Positions 8,907-16,261 are shown, counted from the first letter of the stretch. The stretch is DNA of 52,674 nucleotides from an uncultured Eubacterium sp. (GCA_910579075.1 CAJTSV010000015.1:1-52674), one strand, 5' to 3'. A program made the numbers and translations. The notes: generated by a model from the letters alone, not told the origin.

Positions 8907-10010
8907 TTACAGGCAGGACCTGTACGGGATATTCTGCGGTGCCTCAAAGCAGTCCTCAAATCCCCTGCGGTGGTGGTAATACATCTTGTCTTTATCCTGC
9001 GGATATACATATTTGCCGCCTACCTGCCAGAAGAACGGATGGAACCGGTATTCGTTGCGGTCTTTCTTAAAATCATACAGAAGGCGGATTTCTTCGCAGT
9101 CTGCCTGGAAGTTCGTCCATACATCCCAGTGAATCGGCACAACGACCTTGCACTTTAAGTTTTCAGCCATGCGCAGGATATCGGTCGAGGTCATCTTATC
9201 CTGCATGCCGACCGGATTTTCCCCAAAAGAGCCAAACGCAACATCGATATCATAATCTTTCCCATGCTTTGCAAAATATATGGAAAAATGAGAATCGCCT
9301 GAATGGTAAATGTTGCCGCCCGGCGTCTTCACCAGGTAATTTACCGCCTTTTCGTCCATATCTGTCGGGCATTTGCCGGTCAGTTCTTCCCGGTCTTCCC
9401 CGGTGGAATCGGTTGTGACGATACAGGTACGGTCAAAGCTGTCGAGGCACACAATCTCGATATCCTTGATTTTAATGACATCGCCCGGCTTAACAGTCTG
9501 GCAGCGCTCCTTCGGCACGCCCCATTTTACCCATGTTTCCACAGATTTTTCCGGGCCGATAAACGGTACCGGGATTTCATTCCCCTCCCCGTCCGTAGTC
9601 GTCATGCCGCTTTGAAGGACATGTGCTGCCCATTCTGCGGACATATGGTCCTGATGGTAATGTGTCGCCAGCACGGCATCCACCTGCTTAAATGCAAACG
9701 GGTCAATGACAAACGGAACGTTGCGCAGGTTCGGCTGCATGGCACGCCCGCCACACATATTGGCCATCTGGTGTCCCGGATTCATTTTTCCGTTTCCGTG
9801 CGTGCGCTTTCCATTCCCGCACCATAAATCAATCGTAATATTTGCGCCGCCCGGTGTCTTAAACCATACGCCGGTGCATCCAAGCCACCACATCGCTACA
9901 TTGCCCGGCTTTACTTCTTCGTTTTCGATATCCTCGACCAGCCAGGTACCCCATTCCGGAAACGTGCTCATAATCCAGCTTTCCCGGGTCATTTCAGAAA
10001 CTTTGCTCAT
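8907..10010 (-). CDS. ulaG: L-ascorbate-6-phosphate lactonase (UlaG)
   Basis: Metallo-beta-lactamase fold hydrolase of 367 residues. It opens the lactone of L-ascorbate-6-phosphate to 3-keto-L-gulonate-6-phosphate in the cytoplasm. The metal site is clear: H117, H119, D121 and H122 in THYHQDH, a further histidine in YHSGDSHF, and another in VVPIHWD. The N-terminal part has WWLGCTGVWFKTPGGA and the UlaG-typical segment with NMCGGRAMQPN. Length matches the E. coli enzyme (about 354). AAAAGGAGG lies before the ATG, and a promoter is at 10061-10089. It is the first gene of the transport operon and gives the strongest evidence that the locus handles ascorbate. Confidence 0.94.
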   Translation of the reverse strand: MSKVSEMTRESWIMSTFPEWGTWLVEDIENEEVKPGNVAMWWLGCTGVWFKTPGGANITIDLWCGNGKRTHGNGKMNPGHQMANMCGGRAMQPNLRNVPFVIDPFAFKQVDAVLATHYHQDHMSAEWAAHVLQSGMTTTDGEGNEIPVPFIGPEKSVETWVKWGVPKERCQTVKPGDVIKIKDIEIVCLDSFDRTCIVTTDSTGEDREELTGKCPTDMDEKAVNYLVKTPGGNIYHSGDSHFSIYFAKHGKDYDIDVAFGSFGENPVGMQDKMTSTDILRMAENLKCKVVVPIHWDVWTNFQADCEEIRLLYDFKKDRNEYRFHPFFWQVGGKYVYPQDKDKMYYHHRRGFEDCFEAPQNIPYRSCL

Positions 10011-10060
10011 TGTAAAAACCTCCTTTTATGTTTCCTTTATGTTTTTGTCTGCCTGTGCTT

Positions 10061-10089
10061 AATATAACCGATAACGGCTGGAATTGCAA
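10061..10089 (-). promoter_or_regulatory. Promoter of ulaG and the PTS genes
   Basis: On the minus strand TTGCAA (10084-10089) is followed after exactly 17 bases by TATATT (10061-10066). Transcription would start about 45 bases before the ulaG ATG. The DeoR-type half-sites at 10101-10122 lie just upstream of the -35 box. Confidence 0.65.
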
Positions 10090-10100
10090 CCGCTTTTCAG

Positions 10101-10122
10101 TTCGCTTTTATGTTCGTTTTAT
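10101..10122. promoter_or_regulatory. DeoR-type operator, tandem half-sites
   Basis: Two half-sites stand head to tail: TTCGCTTTTAT directly followed by GTTCGTTTTAT. The sequence TATGTTCGTTTTAT inside it resembles the half-operator known for GlpR (WATGTTCGWT) of the same family. It lies next to the -35 box of the ulaG promoter. The same 14-mer recurs at 10248-10261. Binding by the repressor at 4681-5463 is inference. Confidence 0.5.
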
Positions 10123-10247
10123 GCGATATCTCCTGTTCTGTCCCGTATGCTGTGCATTTTGACCATCTTTTACAAATCACTTCTATTTATTGATATTCCT
10201 GTATTTTTGACATGTTTTTCCTGTTTTTTTCCATTCTGTGTTTGCGA

Positions 10248-10278
10248 TATGTTCGTTTTATTTGTGCATTATAACGAA
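10248..10278. promoter_or_regulatory. DeoR-type operator, inverted half-sites
   Basis: An exact second copy of TATGTTCGTTTTAT (10248-10261) faces an inverted half-site ATTATAACGAA (10268-10278), six bases away. It lies about 60 bp upstream of the ulaE promoter. With the site at 10101-10122 it could serve repression of both divergent operons, perhaps by looping. Confidence 0.45.
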
Positions 10279-10339
10279 ATTAATTTTGCTGCATATTTCA
10301 CAAATTTTCATTTCAGACATATTTTTTGTTTTTTTCATC

Positions 10340-10368
10340 TTGTAAATGTTTGAATTTGCCATTATAAT
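10340..10368 (+). promoter_or_regulatory. Promoter of ulaE and the propeller-like gene
   Basis: TTGTAA (10340-10345), exactly 17 bases, then a perfect TATAAT (10363-10368). It points at ulaE but leaves a leader of nearly 400 bases, in which no gene is visible. The leader holds the 12-bp direct repeat at 10573-10616 and the tandem repeats at 10695-10763. Confidence 0.6.
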
Positions 10369-10572
10369 GATTTTTACAGATAGTTATATGTGTCATATAC
10401 TGCTGCTGCCAAATTCTGGCTGTATATTATATGTTTCTTTTTATAATCGTTATGGCTGTTTCATAATTCATATATTAGAACATATATTATGTGTGAATTT
10501 ATATTTTATGTTTTTATTGCAGCAGTTATGTTCTATCCGATATGCAGAAAGCGTCTGCAGTGCCATGCCGCA

Positions 10573-10616
10573 AAGTACTGGCATTTCAGCAGCATGACTG
10601 CACGAAGTACTGGCAT
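10573..10616 (+). repeat. 12-bp direct repeat in the ulaE leader
   Basis: AAGTACTGGCAT occurs at 10573-10584 and again at 10605-10616, 32 bp apart, about three helical turns. Nearby TGCCA and TGGCA segments add short inverted repeats. It may be a protein site or a fold in the leader RNA; the sequence does not decide. Confidence 0.5.
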
Positions 10617-10694
10617 GGCAGCCGGCAAAACAGCCTGGCAGAAGCATACACAAAGCGGCATGCAGCAGATGGGCGCGGCCCGCTGCATACCGCA

Positions 10695-10763
10695 TCATCA
10701 GGAAAAAAATTCATCAGAAAAGAAAGAATTCTTCAAAAAAAGAAAGAATTCATCAGGAAAGGA
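10695..10763 (+). repeat. Tandem 16-20 bp repeats running into the ulaE ribosome site
   Basis: Units beginning TCATCAGG or ATTCATCAG start at about 10695, 10709, 10728 and 10748. Each continues into a purine-rich AAAGAAAG or GGAAAGG stretch, and the last unit supplies the Shine-Dalgarno sequence. Spacing is 19-20 bp for the last three. It resembles repeated duplication of a ribosome-binding region. Confidence 0.7.
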
Positions 10764-10766
10764 AAA

Positions 10767-11621
10767 ATGCATGTTATGAAAGCATACGCAATCGGCTTAT
10801 ATGAAAAAGCCATGCCAGGCTCTCTGTCCTGGGAAGAAAAACTGGAATGTGCCAGGGAATGCGGCTATGATTTTGTGGAAATCAGCATTGACGAAACAGA
10901 AGAAAAGCTCGCCCGCCTGGATTGGAGCGCCGAAGAACGCCTGGCGCTTGTCACTGCGATGAAAAAGACCGGCATCCCGCTGCGCAGCATGTGCCTGTCC
11001 GGCCACCGGAAATACCCGTTCGGCTCCGCAGATGCAAAGATCCGCAGCCGCAGCATGGAAATTATGGAAAAGGCCATCCTGCTCGCCGACGACCTTGGCA
11101 TCCGTATTATCCAGCTGGCCGGATATGATGTCTATTATGAACCGGGCACGCCGCAGAGCGAACAGCTTTTTGCAGAAAATTTAAAAAAGGCAGCACAGAT
11201 GGCTGCATGCAGGGGAATTGTGCTGGGCTTTGAAACGATGGAAACTGACTTTATGAATACGACCGCCAAAGCCATGAAATATGTAACCCTCACCGGCAGC
11301 CCGTATCTCGGCGTCTACCCGGATTCCGGCAACCTGACCAATGCGGCAAGCGGTGTCCTTACAGGCGTGCTGGACGATTTGGAAACCGGGCGCGGGCACC
11401 TTTTTGCCATGCATTTAAAAGAAACCGTGCCTGGAAAATTCCGCGAAATCCCGTTCCTGACCGGGCATGTGGAATTCGGGCCGGTCATTTCCAAAGCGTG
11501 GGAGCTTGGCGTGCGCCGTTACGTGACCGAAATGTGGTACACCGGAAGCAGCACGTGGAAGGACGATATTGTGTTTGCCTGCAAAAGCATGAGCGGCATT
11601 TTGGACAGGCAGATTTTATAA
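10767..11621 (+). CDS. ulaE: L-xylulose/L-ribulose-5-phosphate 3-epimerase (UlaE)
   Basis: Cytoplasmic TIM-barrel sugar-phosphate epimerase of about 284 residues. In ascorbate breakdown it turns L-xylulose-5-phosphate into L-ribulose-5-phosphate. The sequence follows E. coli UlaE closely: AIGLYEKAMP, YDFVEISIDETEE, RLDWS, MCLSGHRKYPFGS, and RIIQLAGYDVYY. The likely metal ligands are the glutamate of LGFETMETD, the aspartate of GVYPDSGNL, the histidine of AMHLKET and the glutamate of VTEMWYTG. A much longer frame opens at 10542, but homology starts here and the repeats and ribosome site lie inside that extension. The ATG at 10776 is an alternative. Divergent from ulaG. The decarboxylase UlaD and 4-epimerase UlaF are not in the window. 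Confidence 0.92.
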   Translation: MHVMKAYAIGLYEKAMPGSLSWEEKLECARECGYDFVEISIDETEEKLARLDWSAEERLALVTAMKKTGIPLRSMCLSGHRKYPFGSADAKIRSRSMEIMEKAILLADDLGIRIIQLAGYDVYYEPGTPQSEQLFAENLKKAAQMAACRGIVLGFETMETDFMNTTAKAMKYVTLTGSPYLGVYPDSGNLTNAASGVLTGVLDDLETGRGHLFAMHLKETVPGKFREIPFLTGHVEFGPVISKAWELGVRRYVTEMWYTGSSTWKDDIVFACKSMSGILDRQIL

Positions 11622-11700
11622 CACACAGATTTTTTTAACAGAAAGATTTTTTTAACAAAAAGATATTTTTAACAGAAAGATTTTTTAAACAGAAAGGAAA
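11622..11700 (+). repeat. 17-bp tandem repeats between ulaE and the next gene
   Basis: Four to five AT-rich units containing AACAGAAAGATTTTTTT occur with a period of 16-17 bp (AGAT landmarks at 11628, 11644, 11661, 11678). The last unit becomes AACAGAAAGGAAA, the ribosome site of the gene at 11708. The repeats fill the whole gap between the two genes. Confidence 0.85.
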
Positions 11701-11707
11701 ATTTCAC

Positions 11708-12772
11708 ATGAATATTGAGAAAAAAATTATTTCGAACCTGAACAAATGCTATTCCCTGGCAGAACTTTCTTATCAGGGAAAACACTGCTTTCTGGCAGCG
11801 GCTGAAAAAAAAGACCCGTGCTATCTTTTTGCAGAAGACGGCACGCAGCTGGAAACCGTATGGGAACAGCCAGGGGGCGTTATGACGATGGCCCAGGTGC
11901 CGGGCTCGGACGGGCAGTTTCTCGCAACCCACAAATTTTACTCCCCGAACGATTCCATGGACGCAGAAATCGTCATTGCCACGCCGCAGGGAAACGGGAA
12001 CTGGGAAATCCGCACGCTGTGCAGCGCCCCGTTCGTCCACCGCTTCGGCATTTTAAACCGGGGCGGCGCAGACTATTTAATCGTCTGCTGCTTAAAGACC
12101 GGGCACGAACACAAAGACGACTGGAGGTTTGAAGGTGCCTGCTACGGCGCACAGCTGCCAGGAGACCTGTCATCGTTTGACAAGGCACATCCGTTAAAGC
12201 TCACGCTGCTCAAAGGAGCGATGCTCAAAAACCACGGCTACTGCACCATCCGCCATGGCGGGCATGATGCTGCCCTTGTTGCCTGCGAGCAGGGCACATT
12301 CCTGTTTGACCCGCCGGCCGTGCCTGGCGCAGACTGGGAAATTACCCGGATTCTGGATATTCCGTCCAGCGATTCCATCCTGATGGATTTTGATGGCGAC
12401 GGAAAGCTGGAGCTTGGCTGCATCAGCCCGTTCCATGGCGCGTCCCTGACCATCTGGCATCTGGACGAACACGGCAGGTATGTCCCGCAGTGGAAATATG
12501 AACGCCCGGAAAGCGAAACCGAAATGATACACGCCACCTGTGCCTGCACGCTGCTTGGAAAGCCTGCCTGGGTCATCGGCTGGCGCAAGGGCACCAGAGA
12601 TACCATTGCCATTACGTGGGATGCAGCATCCGGAAATTACAAAACAGAATTTATCGACCGCAATACCGGATGTGCAAATGCGATGCATTTTATAAACAAA
12701 GACGGACAGGATGTCATTGTGGGAACCAACCGGGAAATTGATGAAATTGCGATGTATACCATAACCGCATAG
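11708..12772 (+). CDS. Propeller-like protein of the ascorbate locus, function unknown
   Basis: I do not recognise a named enzyme. The 354 residues form repeated short beta-rich blocks, as in a beta-propeller, and contain one FG-GAP/VCBS-like calcium-type loop MDFDGDGKLELG at about 235. No signal peptide or membrane helix is visible, so it should be cytoplasmic. AAAGGA ten bases before the ATG is part of the upstream tandem repeat. It follows ulaE by 86 bases in the same direction and is followed by a hairpin, so the two form an operon under the ulaE promoter. FG-GAP-type folds occur in fungal aldos-2-ulose dehydratase, so a sugar lyase or isomerase role is possible but speculative. Confidence 0.7.
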   Translation: MNIEKKIISNLNKCYSLAELSYQGKHCFLAAAEKKDPCYLFAEDGTQLETVWEQPGGVMTMAQVPGSDGQFLATHKFYSPNDSMDAEIVIATPQGNGNWEIRTLCSAPFVHRFGILNRGGADYLIVCCLKTGHEHKDDWRFEGACYGAQLPGDLSSFDKAHPLKLTLLKGAMLKNHGYCTIRHGGHDAALVACEQGTFLFDPPAVPGADWEITRILDIPSSDSILMDFDGDGKLELGCISPFHGASLTIWHLDEHGRYVPQWKYERPESETEMIHATCACTLLGKPAWVIGWRKGTRDTIAITWDAASGNYKTEFIDRNTGCANAMHFINKDGQDVIVGTNREIDEIAMYTITA

Positions 12773-12793
12773 ATTTGAAACCGATGCTCCGTT

Positions 12794-12819
12794 TCTGGCA
12801 GATGAACGTGTCTGCCAGA
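12794..12819 (+). terminator. Hairpin after the ulaE operon
   Basis: Perfect 9-bp arms TCTGGCAGA and TCTGCCAGA around an 8-base loop, 21 bases after the stop of the propeller-like gene. There is no strong U-run, so it is a candidate only. Confidence 0.45.
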
Positions 12820-12841
12820 CGGGCTTTGGCATAATAACAGG

Positions 12842-13112
12842 CTATCCTTTCAAAAACCGCTGGACAACCTCATACATATCCCCTTTTTTCTTCATGGCAA
12901 AATGTCCGTTCTGTTCTCGGCGGAATAAAAACAATAAAGTCCTTTCCATTTAACGTAATTAACGCACGTTTTTCCTGCAAAGCCAGCCGAAAAACATCTT
13001 CATCGTTTCTTCCGGCATCAAATCGCTGCAGCACATGAATTACATCATGTCCATATCGTTCCAGAACAGAAATTGATTTCTGAGTAATATTCTCGTCTGG
13101 CAGTACCTTCAT
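12842..13112 (-). pseudogene. DUF5615 PIN-like toxin, frameshifted
   Basis: The open frame (stop at 12870) encodes 80 residues that begin as a DUF5615/Mut7-C PIN-like nuclease: KVLPDENITQKSISVLERYG, then HDVIHVLQRF and RALITLNGKDF. The acidic residue of PDEN and the ITLNGKDF strand match the family. After FIVFIPP the reading frame loses family-like sequence. Removing one base restores a natural end, REQNGHFAMKKKGD and then MYEVVQRFLKG, with a stop at 12842. This looks like a single-base frameshift. Its ATG overlaps the stop of the DUF433 remnant by four bases, the usual toxin-antitoxin layout. Whether the 80-residue form is active is unknown. Confidence 0.6.
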
Positions 13113-13192
13113 TCCATTCCTTCCTGATAAGGTGTATCCAGAATTTCAATTGCATATTCTACCGCACTCTCAATATCTTCTCTCGCCAGCAT
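13109..13192 (-). pseudogene. DUF433 antitoxin remnant
   Basis: Twenty-seven residues, MLAREDIESAVEYAIEILD and a short tail, match the C-terminal end of DUF433 proteins, where a LTxEDIxAAL-type helix is conserved. An in-frame stop lies just upstream, so the N-terminal helix-turn-helix part is gone. The ATGA overlap with the DUF5615 gene is kept, which supports an old DUF433/DUF5615 pair. Confidence 0.55.
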
Positions 13193-13310
13193 GTAATCCT
13201 TTATTCATATGATATCCTGCATATTTCCTGTTTATACCGTTTTCACTTCTGCTATTATAAGCATAATGAACCGTTTCTCTTTTACAATTATCAACAAAAA
13301 GCTCTGCCAT
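13170..13310 (-). CDS. Possible small ORF, 46 residues
   Basis: An ATG at 13310 preceded by GGGGATGGGAAT opens a frame of 46 residues beginning MAELFVDNCKRE. It overlaps the DUF433 remnant in another frame. I recognise no family. It may be chance or a remnant. Confidence 0.2.
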   Translation of the reverse strand: MAELFVDNCKRETVHYAYNSRSENGINRKYAGYHMNKGLHAGERRY

Positions 13311-13331
13311 ATTCCCATCCCCGCCTAAATT

Positions 13332-13520
13332 CTATCCAATTTCTTCCAGATAAGTTATCACTTCTCCTAAATCCCTTCTGGAAATCTCAAACGAAACGGA
13401 ACTGTCTTTATCATCTTTTTCTGTTATGATTTTTATCAATGCCGAATCTGCGTCTGTCTCTTTTGGATTTTTATCATTTCGATAACTGATAATCTGGCAT
13501 TCAAGATGCTTAAAGCTATC
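13332..13520 (-). pseudogene. C-terminal remnant of an unrecognised small protein
   Basis: A frame without a start codon reads about 62 residues, including SVSFEISRRDLGEVITYLEE, a normal-looking helix-rich end. A stop lies directly upstream in frame, next to the short duplication ATGAGATAGAATGAGATAG at the end of the pyruvate kinase-like gene. The 5' part was probably lost at this junction. Confidence 0.4.
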
Positions 13521-13525
13521 TCATT

Positions 13526-14530
13526 CTATCTCATTTTTTCTGCTTCCTGCACGGTTTTTTTCAGATACCGGATGACCTGTACCGGATAGTCCCCCACAGC
13601 TGTTTCATTCGTAACCATAACCGCTGCTGCGCCGTCCCGGACTGCATGAAAGATATCCGATACTTCTGCCCGGGTCGGATAAGGGCTGTGCACCATGGAT
13701 GCCAGAAGCTGTGTCACGACCAGAAACGGCTTTCCTTCGCTTCTGCATGCAGCTGACAGCATCTGCTGGGCTGCCGGCAGCTCCCACAGCGGCATGTCAT
13801 TCCCAAGGTCGCCCCGCGCGATGACAAGCATATCTGCATGCGGCAGGATATCATGAATATGGCTCATGCCTTCACGGTTTTCTATTTTGGCAAACACACG
13901 CAGATGCTCCATATGATTTTTGCGAAGCTCATGCCTTACTTCTTCCAGCTGGGCACCATTTGTCACAAACGGCTGCATCAGCGCCGTTACCCCATAATCC
14001 TTTGCCAGACGGATCTGTTCCCGGTCCTGGCTGGTCAATACCGGGCCCGGAATCTGCCTGCCCGCGATTTTCAGGCTCTTTCTGCCATGCAAAACGCCGC
14101 CCCGCAGCACGCCTGCCAAAACCCTGGGACTGACAGCATTTATAACCAGCTCTATCTTTCCATCATCCAGCAGGATATGGCTGCCTGCCTCAAGCGCAGC
14201 AAGAACATTTTCAGCCACTGGAATCCGGTGCGCATCTTCGTTCACACCGTTTTCAATCAGGCCGATTTCAATTTCTTCATTTTCGTTCAGCTGCAGGGGT
14301 GCCTGCAGATTCCCAATCCGTATTTCCGGCCCCTGCATATCCATCAGAAGCTGCGGCCTGATACCGGAGCGCTGCGCAGCCTGAAAAAAACTGCCAATAA
14401 GCGCCCCGCTTTCCTTCAGCCCGCTGTGTGACAGGTTCAGCCGCATGCCTGTCATTCCCTGCGAAAACATCTGCCCTAAAATATCTGCCTGTGCACAGGC
14501 CGGCCCCAATGTTCCAAAAATTTCCGTCAT
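13526..14530 (-). CDS. Short pyruvate kinase-like protein lacking the C-terminal domain
   Basis: TIM-barrel enzyme of 334 residues related to pyruvate kinase, which moves phosphate between phosphoenolpyruvate and ADP. Conserved points present: FGTLGPAC at the start, MRLNLSHS, MDMQGPEIRIG, the catalytic FAKIENREG, metal-binding VIARGDLG, TQLLASMVHSPYPTRAEVSD, and VMVTNETAVGDYP at the end. The B domain is present. The whole C-terminal allosteric domain (usually about 120 residues) is missing, and the gene ends cleanly after the last barrel helix. The frame is open to 14818; the ATG at 14530 fits the family start, although its AGGAG is only 2 bases away. A housekeeping role is unlikely; a specialised or regulatory paralogue is inferred. 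Confidence 0.8.
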   Translation of the reverse strand: MTEIFGTLGPACAQADILGQMFSQGMTGMRLNLSHSGLKESGALIGSFFQAAQRSGIRPQLLMDMQGPEIRIGNLQAPLQLNENEEIEIGLIENGVNEDAHRIPVAENVLAALEAGSHILLDDGKIELVINAVSPRVLAGVLRGGVLHGRKSLKIAGRQIPGPVLTSQDREQIRLAKDYGVTALMQPFVTNGAQLEEVRHELRKNHMEHLRVFAKIENREGMSHIHDILPHADMLVIARGDLGNDMPLWELPAAQQMLSAACRSEGKPFLVVTQLLASMVHSPYPTRAEVSDIFHAVRDGAAAVMVTNETAVGDYPVQVIRYLKKTVQEAEKMR

Positions 14531-14721
14531 TTCTCCTGCCACTTCCCTCTTTTTGTTTTTATTATAGTCCATCCCTGCCGGATTTACAAGCCGTCTGTCA
14601 TGCTTTTTCCGGTTCTTCCAATCGCGAACGGGATTTGCCGAAAAAGCCATGCGATGGAAACGGCTACAGCTTGACAGCAGCACGCATGTTGTGTAGCATG
14701 GAATACAAAAGGAGTGAGGAC

Positions 14722-15177
14722 ATGCTAAAAGTAAAAGTCGGGCCGATAGAGCCGTATGACGGAACGATAGATGCCATTTTCCGCAACCAGTACGAAGATG
14801 CATGGTTTGAAGATGCATTTGTAAAAGAAATGGTCATGGAAGTTGATAAAAGCGAAGTGGTTTCTGCAAACCTGATTATCAGCCCGGTTCTCGGGCCAAT
14901 CAGCTGTGACAGGCTCAGCGGTGGCGTAAAAGTCCTGATTATGCTGTACAAGATGCCGGAAATGGAACAGTGGGCATCCAGCTGCGGGGATAACTGCCTG
15001 CCAGCCATGGTAAAAATCGGAAAAATGCAGGATGTTACCGTTAAGTTTTCACACTGCCCGGACCGGTTTCCAGATGATGTAGAAGCAGAATTTCTTGATA
15101 CCGGTGAGATTTTAAAAGGCGACAGGGATGTCGGGCTTGCGATTATCAGCCGGCTGCCAACAGGGGGAATCATATGA
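14722..15177 (+). CDS. DUF4869 protein
   Basis: Cytoplasmic protein of 151 residues. I place it in DUF4869 from the pattern YEDAWFEDAFVKEMVMEVDK, then SEVVSANLIISPVLGPIS, LSGGVKVLIMLYK and SSCGDNCLPAMVKI. The family has no known function. AAGGAGTGAGGAC precedes the ATG; a longer frame from 14428 is antisense to the pyruvate kinase-like gene and is not used. Its stop overlaps the start of the next gene by ATGA (15174-15177), so the two are translationally coupled. The pair stands alone between genes facing other ways. The repeated SPVLGPIS and cysteine SSCGDNC segments are good handles for comparison. Confidence 0.75.
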   Translation: MLKVKVGPIEPYDGTIDAIFRNQYEDAWFEDAFVKEMVMEVDKSEVVSANLIISPVLGPISCDRLSGGVKVLIMLYKMPEMEQWASSCGDNCLPAMVKIGKMQDVTVKFSHCPDRFPDDVEAEFLDTGEILKGDRDVGLAIISRLPTGGII

Positions 15178-16229
15178 CTGGCGGTTTTACATTTAAGCTT
15201 GTTTCCAAAAAAGTACAGTACGAATTTACAGTCAGAAGGAAAATTATGCGGATTACCGGGGATTCCGCTGCCGGAAAATCAGAGCTGGCAAGAACACTGC
15301 TGGATGCACAAAACCCGCGTGCAGGAATAACGGTTACATGCAGATACCCATGCGCCGTTTTGGATGACCAGGCATTCCGCGCGGCCAGCCGGGAAATCCT
15401 GAAACTATCCGGACGCATAAAAAATCATGATTCAGCAGAATTTTATCATGCAGCCCGCCGCCTGCTGGCAGATTATGATAACTGCCTGTTTTTTGTCGAT
15501 GAAGATTTTTCCCTTCTGGGCAGCAGGGAATTTGCCTTATTCTGCAAGCATACGGATTCCTTTTTTGTACTGATTTGCAGGGACTGTCTTGGAAGGCTGC
15601 CATACAGCTATACTGATATTTATACTATGAAAACAAGCGGAAAATTTCATACACTGGTTCCAAAGTACAATGCTTCGGATTATATGGTTTTAGATGAAAA
15701 GAGAACATTCATCACAGAAGACAGCAATGCCGGTTTCCAGTTTTTTGATTGTTTTTATAATGGTGTCATTTCTGCCAGAGGCAAAAGCAAAATCCGAAGC
15801 CTGTTAACAGGCATCTGCTGTAAAGCCGAAATCATTGCAGATGGAGCAGCTTTCGGTTCTGAAATAGATGCACTGCAGGGAGAACTATTACGCCGTCATC
15901 TGGATGTAATATTATTCCTGCCAGAAAGCTTTGAATGGCTTCTTCTGTCTTCCGGCCTTTTTTCAAATGATATTGTACCAGATGAAGCACTCCATCCTGT
16001 GTCGTCTGTTTCTGGATTATATTTTTCATGGGAACAATATTTTACGGATTTTCTAATGAAAATTACGAAAAACTGCGAAAACAGCTATTCTAAAAAAAGG
16101 CTGAATACCTGCTATTACCTTCCATGCTGCTGCAAAAAGAACCCAAACTGCAATTTAATCCCTGCTGCAAAAAAGAAACAGGCTGTCCTTGGCATGTATC
16201 TGAAAAAAGGAAATACAAAACTGCCGTAA
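15174..16229 (+). CDS. P-loop ATPase-like partner of the DUF4869 protein
   Basis: Unrecognised protein of 351 residues with a Walker A motif GDSAAGKS (about 29-36) directly after the strand IMRITG. A Walker B-like strand CLFFVDED lies near 104-111. It may be followed by a second domain beginning GKSKIRSLLTGI, with AEIIADGAAFGSEID and LDVILFLPESFEW. The C-terminus is rich in cysteine (YYLPCCCKKNPNC), a possible metal site. No membrane helix or signal peptide is seen. Translation is coupled to the DUF4869 gene by a four-base overlap. The role of the pair is unknown; a two-component NTPase module for defence or stress is only a guess. Confidence 0.7.
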   Translation: MTGGFTFKLVSKKVQYEFTVRRKIMRITGDSAAGKSELARTLLDAQNPRAGITVTCRYPCAVLDDQAFRAASREILKLSGRIKNHDSAEFYHAARRLLADYDNCLFFVDEDFSLLGSREFALFCKHTDSFFVLICRDCLGRLPYSYTDIYTMKTSGKFHTLVPKYNASDYMVLDEKRTFITEDSNAGFQFFDCFYNGVISARGKSKIRSLLTGICCKAEIIADGAAFGSEIDALQGELLRRHLDVILFLPESFEWLLLSSGLFSNDIVPDEALHPVSSVSGLYFSWEQYFTDFLMKITKNCENSYSKKRLNTCYYLPCCCKKNPNCNLIPAAKKKQAVLGMYLKKGNTKLP

Positions 16230-16261
16230 AATGCCTGAACAATCTCATTCTGGAAAATCCT

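Noticed and set aside
10542..10766. N-terminal extension of ulaE by 75 residues
   Set aside because: The extension is coded by the leader repeats, has no homology to UlaE and contains the real ribosome site.
10369..10766. Riboswitch in the long ulaE leader
   Set aside because: I looked for known riboswitch cores and saw none; only direct and tandem repeats are visible.
11622..11700. Possible CRISPR array
   Set aside because: Units of 16-17 bp are contiguous without spacers and are AT-rich; no cas genes are in the window.
12194..12832. 212-residue minus-strand frame
   Set aside because: Antisense to the propeller-like gene of the ascorbate operon; no family features.
14428..14721. N-terminal extension of the DUF4869 gene
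   Set aside because: It is antisense to the pyruvate kinase-like gene and its upstream region; the ATG at 14722 has AAGGAGTGAGG and starts the family homology.
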